Notes under the pieces: model-generated
Seen by the model: only the letters and a program-made list of their open reading frames with translations
Database searches by the model: none
What the model was told of the DNA's origin: nothing
From: Urophycis tenuis
Lineage: Eukaryota; Chordata; Actinopteri; Gadiformes; Phycidae
Assembly: GCA_036785325.1 (NCBI GenBank)
Contig: JAXIVH010000028.1
Coordinates: forward strand, 4,876,946-4,940,945
Reading direction: 5' to 3'
DNA: 64,000 nt
Position numbers and translations under genes: made by a program
In this document: one piece after another, positions 57,625 through 64,000 of the stretch
How the letters are laid out: every line of letters starts with the position of its first letter
Position numbering within the stretch: the stretch's first letter is position 1

Positions 57625-57680
57625 CATTTCAAAATGACACCAGCATAAATGAGGACCTTGCAATAGGTTGTGTGTTACAG

Positions 57681-57845
57681 GACCCCCCTGGCATACAGCT
57701 GTATGTCTCTGTGAAGGTGGTTGTGAAGAACTGCATCCGGCTGAACAAGTACAAGTGCCGGCGAGGCAGCAACTCTCTCGAGGGGTTGCACGCCCACCTG
57801 GTTAACGCCATCCCTTCACAGCGATGTGGGATCATGCCGTTCCAA
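57681..57845 (+). CDS. Exon B, copy 5
   Basis: Same boundaries, open frame. It differs from copy 1 only by Cys for Gly in VKN(G/C)IRLNK. Confidence 0.6.
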
Positions 57846-57855
57846 GTAAGTGATT

Positions 57856-57856
<1 letters not shown>

Positions 57857-57901
<45 letters not shown>

Positions 57902-57906
57902 TATAT

Positions 57907-57937
<31 letters not shown>

Positions 57938-57938
57938 C
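57857..57938. repeat. (CA)n/(TA)n microsatellite
   Basis: Follows exon B copy 5; the CG segment present in other copies is absent. Confidence 0.95.
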
Positions 57939-58127
57939 TTTAACATAGCTGACCCTTTTTTTCCCCCTCCTCGGGGATTATGCTCCCAGTTTTGATCTCG
58001 GACATCTGGTCACTTGTAGCATATAATAATATTCTATTACTGTTAAGCCAACTATGAATAATAAAACAGGCCAAAACATGTGGCCTTTATCATAGCTACA
58101 CGTATTACAAAAAAAACGCGTGAATTG

Positions 58128-59171
58128 AAAAGTTGAAGGTATGTTTTTAGCTGCTGGGTAGACTTCAGTCAACCTGACGCAGTTTAGTCTGTGAGCAACC
58201 CAAGTGCTCGGAGATGGGCTCATTATAAGCGGGGAAATCTAAGCTTTCTAAAGGCGTATGGCAAGACTATATTGACTCATGGGTCGTTGAAATACTAAGC
58301 TAATTAATTTGTGATCTGTAAGGAAAGATTGATGTTAATTGAAACGTTGAAGGTATGTTTTTAGCTGCTGGGTAGACTTCAGTCAACCTGACGCAGTTTT
58401 GTCTCTGAGCAAGCAAATTGCTTGGGGATGGGCTCATTTTAAGCGGGGAAATCTAAGCTTTCCAACGGCGTATGGCAAGAATATATTGAGTCATGGGTCG
58501 TTGAAATACTAAGATAATTAATTAGTGTTCTGTAAGGAAAGATTGATGTTAATTGAAACGTTGAAGGTATGTTTTTAGCTGCTGGGTAGACTTCACTCAA
58601 CCTGACACAGTTTTGTCTGTGAGCAACCAGACTGCTCGCGGATGGGCTCATTTTAAGCGGGGAAATCTAAGCTTTCCAACGGCGTATGGCAAGACTATAT
58701 TGACTCATGGGTCGTTGAAATACTAAGCTAATTAATTTGTGATCTGTAAGGAAAGATTGATGTTAATTGAAACGTTGAAGGTATGTTTTTAGCTGCTGGG
58801 TAGACTTCACTCAACCTGACACAGTTTTGTCTGTGAGCAACCAAATTGCTCTGGGATGGGCTCAGTATAAGCGGGGAAATCTAAGCTTTCCAACGGCGTA
58901 TGGCAAGACTATATTCACCAAAGGGTCGTTGAAATACTAAGCTAATTAATTTGTGTTCTGTAAGGAAAGATTGATGTTAATTGAAACGTTTAAGGTATGT
59001 TTTTAGCTGCTGGGTAGACTTCAGTCAACCTGACGCAGTTTAGTCTGTGATCAACCAGACTGCTGGCGGATGGGCTCATTTTAAGCGGGGAAATCTAAGC
59101 TTTTCAACGGCGTATGGAGAGACTATATTCACCAAAGGGCCGTTGAAATACTAAGCTAATTCATGTGTGTT
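58128..59171. repeat. 214-bp satellite array (~5 monomers)
   Basis: Last satellite array of the window. It starts with a divergent monomer (GAGCAACCCAAGTGCTCGG). Confidence 0.94.
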
Positions 59172-59710
59172 CTGTTGGCTGTGGAAAGAAAATAGCACAC
59201 AAGTCATACCAAGTCACCTTTATTGTCAGTGATAAACATTAATAAATAAACAGTATGGACATTGTATAAACAGTTGTATAAAAAGTGTAAACGGTATGAA
59301 CAGTGTTCTTATAAAAGATATCAATATCAATACTGATCACGTATGTATTTTATATTTCCAGGTTATTTGTTGATGAGCCAGAGCCTGTGACTCCCACCAA
59401 CCGGCCCGTTCAGCCCACTGCGTTGTCGTCCTCCACCCGGCCGAAGCCTCCTGCGCCCACCCGCCTCCAGCCGAGGCCTCCTGCTGCGTCAGCCTGTGGC
59501 CCGCCCGCCCCCTGTGTCGGCAGCACCCATAGCGCTGGTCCTCCCCGCACAGCCACAGGCCCCCTCCGTCCTGCTTTGTGGGCCATCCTGCAGCTGTCTC
59601 TGCAGTCATCGTGTGTCAAAACCATTCAAACTTGTATATGGTAACATTTCAAAATGACACCAGTATAAATGAGGACCTTGCAATAGGTTGTGTGTTACAG
59701 GACCCCCCTG
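59172..59710. repeat. Composite repeat block 6, truncated
   Basis: Complete leader (empty chromovirus and Gypsy 2 sites) and exon A, but only the first ten bases of exon B, which then run into a CA repeat. Confidence 0.85.
59362..59644 (+). CDS. Candidate exon A, copy 6
   Basis: Same frame. The acceptor is TTTCCAG followed by GTTATTTG instead of ATTATTTG. It contains SAGPP and ALWAILQ substitutions. Confidence 0.4.
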
Positions 59711-59890
59711 CACACACACACACACACGCATAAATATATATAAAGCTTTATTGCAGACCCATGTTCATACGGTATAATTTAAAAAGAAAAGTCTCAATGA
59801 TGGCTTCAATGATACATTTTATTTCACAGCTTCAGCCGTCACCTGTAAGCATTGTACACAATGACAGTCAAATGGAAATGTGTGTTTCAG
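59711..59890 (+). other. Intron-like segment before the terminal exon
   Basis: CA/TA repeats and AT-rich DNA. It contains a possible 15-nt microexon at 59830-59844, with TTTCACAG before and GTAAGC after, which preserves frame. Otherwise nothing is seen. Confidence 0.5.
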
Positions 59891-60418
59891 GTATACTTGG
59901 TGTCCTTTGCCGTGCAGTGGAACCACCGCATGGCATCGCTCCATGTCGCCGGTGGTCACGGCCGGCGGACGTCTTGCTTGGACCCGCGGCAGATCCAGCG
60001 CGTCAACCAGCAGGCCGAGGCAAGGAGGCCTCCTGCTGCGTCAGCCTGTGGCCGGCCCCCCATGTCGGCAGCACCCATACTGCTGCTGGTCCTCCCCGCA
60101 CAGCCACAGGCCCCCTCCGTCCTGTTTCGTGGGCCATCCTGCAGCCAGAGCTTTGTCCCTCCTGCACCAACAGTGAAGGCGTTCATGCCCAACAAGTCCT
60201 CGCGGCCTTGTGGGGCTTGCCACGTGCCAAACTGTGGTGGACGGCGAAAGAGGTACACCCCTTCCAAGGACAAAGTGGCTGGAAGCCCACAGAAGATATT
60301 TTCCTTCTGCCCATCCACGAGGAAGTCCACTACCCCTGGCTTCGACAATGTTGTCTATGACAACTTTGAACACTTTAAGAGTGTCGTGGATGCAGAGTTG
60401 GAAAGGAGGACTTTGTAG
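59891..60418 (+). CDS. Terminal exon of the exon A/B gene family (175 codons to stop)
   Basis: Follows acceptor TGTGTTTCAG at phase 0, matching the phase 0 donor of exon B, so any exon B copy can splice in frame to it. It begins VYLVSFAVQWNHRMASLH, the expected continuation of exon B in the recalled fish family (domain often called DUF6729; not verified). A Pro/Ala-rich linker related to exon A follows (RPPAASACGRPP). The C-terminus has a Cys cluster, RPCGACHVPNCGGRRKRYTP, then PQKIFSFCPSTRKSTTPGF and a conserved-looking acidic tail ending ERRTL. The function is unknown: the Cys cluster may bind zinc and the family context suggests a domesticated or mobile transposase-like protein. Upstream coding exons of such a gene are not in this window. 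Confidence 0.6.
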   Translation, partial: VYLVSFAVQWNHRMASLHVAGGHGRRTSCLDPRQIQRVNQQAEARRPPAASACGRPPMSAAPILLLVLPAQPQAPSVLFRGPSCSQSFVPPAPTVKAFMPNKSSRPCGACHVPNCGGRRKRYTPSKDKVAGSPQKIFSFCPSTRKSTTPGFDNVVYDNFEHFKSVVDAELERRTL

Positions 60419-60444
60419 ATACCGGACTTTGTAAATAACTGTAA

Positions 60445-60481
<37 letters not shown>

Positions 60482-60655
60482 TCTTTTTCTTTGTGTGTGT
60501 TTTAAAGTGCTTCAGCAAGCAGCTATTTATATAGTTCAAAATAATGCACTTTACAGTTTTACTTGAAGTCATTTTGTTTGTTTTTTATATTGCTGTTGAA
60601 ATGCACAATGTTTTTAACCTTAATCAGTTCAACACAATCAGTTTCCCTTGTTCGT
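60419..60655 (+). other. 3' UTR-like region with (GT)n
   Basis: AT-rich, with a (GT)15 tract at 60449-60478. No clear AATAAA was identified. It runs up to the Gypsy remnant. Confidence 0.6.
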
Positions 60656-60824
60656 GTTCAGATAATCTGGATCCTGTTCTCCAGAGCCCTGACTTTGAAC
60701 AGCCCTTCACCGTCCAGACTGACGCATCTGGTTTTGGTCTTGGGGCAGTACTGCTCCAAGGAGAGGGGGACGACATGAAGCCTGTGGCTTACATAAGTCG
60801 CAAGTTGTTCCCCAGAGAGACCAG
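60656..60824 (+). pseudogene. Gmr1-like RNase H, first half
   Basis: Encodes PVLQSPDFEQPF, VQTDASGFGLGAVLLQ (first catalytic Asp) and PVAYISRKLFPRET, then is cut by the Harbinger element. The frame is open within this fragment. Confidence 0.85.
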
Positions 60825-61276
60825 GGGCCTCATGTACGAACGTTGCGTACGCACAAAAAAATGGTGTACGTTCATTCTCACGGCAAAGTGCAGATGTATC
60901 AAGACTGAAATGGCCGTATAAATTTGCGTGCCTCACATCAACTCTTGAGCTGGCGTATGCACATTTCTACAACAGTTGACCCTTTGGCGACACTTAGAGG
61001 TGATCAAAGCATCATGTTTAATTTGTCAGAGCAATGAAATTCTTATTACATGGCAGACAAACTCTACGCAGTAGATGGACATAAGAGATAAGAAATAAAA
61101 ATAATTAAATGCTGGGAAACTGTCATAATAAAGGAATGTGTAAAATAGTAGTTGATTGAGTGATGTGCACATTCGAGACACGTGAACAATTAACACCGAT
61201 GAACAATCAACACCGACAAGTCTGCAATAACATGACTGGGGTATAAAAGCACACCCAAAAATTACGTCAACAATTA
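60825..61276. other. Harbinger 5' non-coding region
   Basis: Subterminal GTACGCAC-type motifs and AT-rich sequence; no gene seen. The matching right-hand subterminal region is about 62650-62914 and also carries GTGCGTACGCC. Confidence 0.7.
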
Positions 61277-61907
61277 GAGGACATTGCGAATGGCGCAATT
61301 AGGCGAGAGCTTGTCTTTCGAGACAGAAACGATCCTCTCGAAATTGTCGACAATTGGCTCATCAGCCGCTTTCGATTCCCTCGGGCAATCCTGCTTGAGT
61401 TATGTGCAGAGCTGCGGCCGGAGCCATGCCCTGCCGGTCCACGTACAGGTACTTAGTACCTTGGGGTTCCTGGCAACCGGGGCGTTTCAAAGAGAGTTGG
61501 CCGACCGATCGGGTATATGCCAGTCGACCCTGAGCCGGGCCATGCCAGCTGTGTGGGCCGGACTCATCCGCCTGTCAGCCAGGTATATAACATTCCCATA
61601 CAATGCAGCTGAACAGGTCAACATTAAAGCGCAATTTGCAGCGAGAGCCGGTTTTCCTAATATAATCGGAGCTGTCGACTGCACTCACATTGCCATAAAA
61701 GCGCCATCACATGACGAATTTGTATATGTGAACAGGAAACATTTCCATTCAATAAATGTAGGCTACAAATGATATGTGATGCGCAAATGTTATTAACCAA
61801 CATTGTGGCGAGGTGGCCTGGTTCAACGCACGACTCATATATTCTGAGTAACAGCATAGTTGGGAACAGACTGCAGGCTGGCATTGTGCGCGATGGGTGG
61901 CTTCTTG
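61277..61907 (+). pseudogene. Harbinger transposase, exon 1 (HARBI1-like), frameshifted
   Basis: DDE nuclease that cuts the element ends. Three frame segments are needed: VFRDRNDPLEIVDNWLISRF from about 61300, then from about 61435 VQVLSTLGFLATGAFQREL and FPNIIGAVDCTHIAIKAP (first Asp near 61676), then after a shift near 61757 ICDAQMLLTNIVARWPGSTH followed by DSYILSNS (second Asp near 61832). The exon ends at a good donor, CTTCTTG/GTGAGT. At least two frameshifts make it a pseudogene. The true start codon was not identified. Confidence 0.85.
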
Positions 61908-62265
61908 GTGAGTAATTGTATTCTTTTAATTGTCCTAATATTAATCCCCGTGATGCGCATTGAGTGTACGTCCCCAAATACTATCCTGTCTTCACAGCAT
62001 CATTACTTGTTTGTGTGTTTGATTCGCTGGTTAAGCAACAGCTTCGGATCTTTCGTACAAGCCCCTGTCTCTGTGTGCAAAGTACTCATGTTAATAAACC
62101 CGTGCGTAAAGTGTGAAATGTCATTATCAGCCTCACCTTTGCCCCGGCGCCCTTCGGCATTAATTTATAACAATAGTGTGTGATCCATGTAAGTGGTGTA
62201 TAAAACTAAGAAATGGGAACAACAAATCCAGTTTACTTATACTGCCTGTTTTCAATTAACCCCAG
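61908..62265 (+). other. Harbinger transposase intron
   Basis: 358 bp from GTGAGT to an AATTAACCCCAG acceptor. Splicing would complete the Gly codon before DRGY. Confidence 0.75.
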
Positions 62266-62400
62266 GCGACCGTGGCTACCCACTGAGGACGTGACCCCTC
62301 TGACCAACCCTCAGACTGACCGAGAGCGGAGGTACAATGACCGCCATACCCGCACTCGGTCAGTCGTTGAGAGGGCAATAGGTCTCCTGAAGGGACGGTG
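62266..62400 (+). pseudogene. Harbinger transposase, exon 2, truncated
   Basis: DRGYPL, then a frame loss (about 7 bp missing), TPLTNPQTDRERRYNDRH and TRSVVERAIGLLKGRW with the catalytic Glu near 62370. The normal C-terminus after GRW is replaced by antisense Myb-gene sequence. Confidence 0.82.
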
Positions 62401-62645
62401 GGCAGCAGTCCTCCTTTTCACTTCCATTTTTATATCTGACCACTTCTTTTTAAGTTCAGCGTGTGTGCGGCTCTCTGAACCCACAGCGTTGACCGCCTCA
62501 CACACGCTGTCCCACTCACTCCTCTTCCGCTTGCTGTTAATCCCGGAGGACAAACTGCCAAATAAAACCACCCTCCGAGCCTCCACCTCAGTCAGGAGAG
62601 TCTCCAGTTCGCACTCGGTAAATTTTCGCTTTTTTAGATGTGCTC
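62398..62645 (-). pseudogene. Harbinger Myb/SANT-like DNA-binding protein, N-terminal fragment
   Basis: On the - strand: KRKFTECELETLLTEVEARR, VLFGSLSSGINSKRKRSEWD, VCEAVNAVGSESRTHAELKK and WSDIKMEVKRR, a Myb/SANT-type domain of the kind encoded by the second Harbinger gene, which helps import and target the transposase. One extra A in the run near 62632 shifts frame between a possible ATG (near 62645) and the domain. It is truncated after KRRTAAH by the internal deletion. Confidence 0.78.
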
Positions 62646-62914
62646 ATTCTCTTTCTATGATCGTTCAGAGGGGAATCCCTGATGCAGGGCTCATTTAAAT
62701 ATGATTAACATAATTGAATAGGGGCGTGGACAGGGAGAAGTCTGATACTCGTGCACGTGCGCTCAATTCGGTATGTACAAAGGAAATGTGCTTGGGTTCA
62801 GGCGTACGCTCAGATTGATACATCTGAATTTTTTTGTGCGTGCGGCGGTTTCTGGCTTTGTGCGTACGCCATGTTTCAGTAGAAAATCCACGCAATTGTT
62901 AGTACATGAGGCCC

Positions 62915-63185
62915 CAGGTATGCGGCAGTTGAGTTGGAGTGCCTAGCTGTCAAGTGGGCACTCGACACCCTAAAATACTACCTGCTGGGTAGAGACTTCA
63001 CCCTAGAGACTGACCACCGCGCCTTGCAGGCGCATGAAGGACTCAAACGCCCGCATCACCCGCTGGTTCTTGGCACTGCAGCCATACCGGTTCACAGTGC
63101 AGTACCGAGCGGGCAAGCAGAATACGGTGGCGGACTTTTTGTCTCGACACCCTGTTGGGTTCCCTCCTCCAGAGGAGGAGGGAAA
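62915..63185 (+). pseudogene. Gmr1-like RNase H, second half and end of polyprotein
   Basis: Resumes YAAVELECLAVKWALD and YYLLGRDFTLETDHRALQ, then shifts frame near 63030 (an extra base at GCAGGCGCATG), continuing RITRWFLALQPYRFTVQYR and AGKQNTVADFLSRHP. It ends PPPEEEGNVRK and a stop just inside the LTR. The purine run GAGGAGGAGGGAAA is the likely polypurine tract. Confidence 0.85.
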
Positions 63186-63920
63186 TGTGAGAAAGTGAAC
63201 ACCTCCCTTCTCACTGGTTGTCTCACAAACACATGGACTGATTGTTTTTACTGAATGTTATTGTATTGTACTCCAGCTGCAGTAGGGGGCAATATTTTGT
63301 TCATTCAGGACAGAGGACACATGGGATAGCCCAGGGGGGCATTGGGTGTAAACAGCTGTTTTTGTATATATTTAGATGAGGCGTAAAGTGTGTATATATA
63401 TATTGGGTAATGTGTTGTTTGGTGAAATGTAAATACTGTGTTTTCTTACAAGGTTTACTTTCCATTTAGGAATATTTAGTTTGTAGCCTTGCAATGGGGT
63501 GTTCACCCCTTATTGGTATGGCCCAACTGGCCGTGATTGGTGTATGGCCTAACTGGCCTTGATTGGTCCAATTGGGACTGATTTCTTATTTAAGGGGTGC
63601 CTCATTCTGTGTGGGGGTTAACTGAGGGTAGGTGCTGGCTTGATGTGAGGCCAGTACCCGGTATGCTAGGCTATGCTAGGCTAAGCTAACCTATGCTATG
63701 CTACTTCATGCTGAGCGAAGCGGCTAAAATGGCTAGTTTTGCCATTTAGTATTATTTAGGATTTTGGATTTATGTTTGTTTTGTTATTTTGCAAGTTGTG
63801 GTGAAGACAATAAAGCCCCACTACTTTTCAACGGCATTGCCACCCCTCGTGTTTGTCCACACGGTCCAGGCCAGAGAGTCCACATCCCAATACGTGGGGT
63901 GATCAAGTCGGTCCCTAACA
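63186..63920 (+). repeat. 3' LTR of the Gmr1-like remnant
   Basis: Starts TGTGAGAAAG right after the polypurine tract and ends near CCCTAACA. It contains TTATTTAAGGGG (TATA-like, about 63588) and AATAAAG (about 63809). A GCTATGCTAGGCTA-type short repeat lies at 63660-63705. The right boundary is inferred from the CA terminus only. Confidence 0.65.
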
Positions 63921-64000
63921 ATGACATTTTTGGAAATTTCTGGAAATAAAACCTCCCACCGGTGGCCACCAGATGGAGCCATCCCTTTTGATCCTCCCCG
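63921..64000. other. Sequence after the LTR
   Basis: 80 bp, starting ATGACATTTTTGG. No gene or repeat recognised. Confidence 0.5.

Larger units (their letters stand above)
57238..58127. repeat. Composite repeat block 5, right part
   Basis: Resumes GACATTGTATAAACAGTTG and continues through exon A, exon B, microsatellite and tail as in block 1. Confidence 0.85.
60825..62914. mobile_element. Harbinger (PIF) DNA transposon, internally deleted
   Basis: Terminal inverted repeats start GGGCCTCATGTAC at both ends, identical for 13 bp and imperfect for about ten more. A 3-bp CAG duplication flanks it (60822-60824 and 62915-62917), and removing the element rejoins the RNase H frame. Inside are a transposase gene on the + strand and a Myb/SANT-like gene on the - strand, both missing their 3' ends and joined near 62400. 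It is non-autonomous. Confidence 0.9.
60656..63920 (+). mobile_element. Gmr1-like Ty3/Gypsy remnant (RNase H to 3' LTR), split by Harbinger
   Basis: Only the RNase H end of the polyprotein and the 3' LTR remain. The polyprotein stops directly after RNase H, and the LTR follows at once, so integrase is not downstream of RT. This is the layout of the Gmr1 lineage of fish Gypsy elements. The 5' part is missing. Confidence 0.75.

Noticed and set aside
1..59171. Regularly spaced repeats as a CRISPR array
   Set aside because: Monomers of 190 and 214 bp are contiguous with no unique spacers, and the context is eukaryotic.
60544..60921. 125-codon frame spanning the 3' UTR, RNase H and Harbinger end
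   Set aside because: It crosses two element boundaries; only 60656-60824 is real coding sequence.

Overview
The window is eukaryotic, repeat-dominated DNA, most likely from a teleost fish. The evidence is the mix of elements: APE-type LINEs of the CR1/L2/Rex1 group, an RLE-type LINE with an intact ORF, a sushi-like chromodomain Ty3/Gypsy element, a second Ty3/Gypsy element with a gag-pol -1 frameshift signal, a Gmr1-like Gypsy remnant whose polyprotein ends after RNase H, and a Harbinger DNA transposon. There are spliced-gene signals and no bacterial operons, rRNA, tRNA or CRISPR arrays. No single-copy housekeeping gene was recognised. The setting looks heterochromatic.

Layout. 1-511 is the end of an array of a 214-bp AT-rich satellite. 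512-26173 is a very GC-rich satellite (about 190-bp monomers, many with a C-run of variable length). It has irregular, GGT/GGGT-rich monomers at its left edge, an LTR-like insertion (3098-3772) and a nested LINE pair: LINE A (17373-24250, + strand) sits in the satellite, and LINE B (17871-21277, - strand, intact 1003-codon ORF) sits inside LINE A. From 26174 to about 59710 the DNA is a composite macro-repeat. Blocks of about 1 kb carry two gene-derived segments ('exon A', proline-rich, and 'exon B', 55 codons, with consensus splice sites). They alternate with arrays of the 214-bp satellite. Five blocks carry a complete exon B, one block at each end is truncated, and the last leads into an apparent terminal coding exon (59891-60418).

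Mobile elements invaded this array: a head-to-tail RLE LINE dimer (27139-31750), a solo LTR (32219-32557) and its full-length relative (37506-42490) at equivalent positions, and an 8.5-kb Gypsy element on the - strand (48774-57233). The right end (60656-63920) is a Gypsy polyprotein/LTR remnant split by an internally deleted Harbinger (60825-62914).

The nesting gives relative ages: satellite before LINE A before LINE B; composite block before LTR element; Gypsy remnant before Harbinger. Most long reading frames inside the two satellites are by-products of base composition and are not genes. Many repeat copies are near identical, so copy numbers depend on assembly quality.
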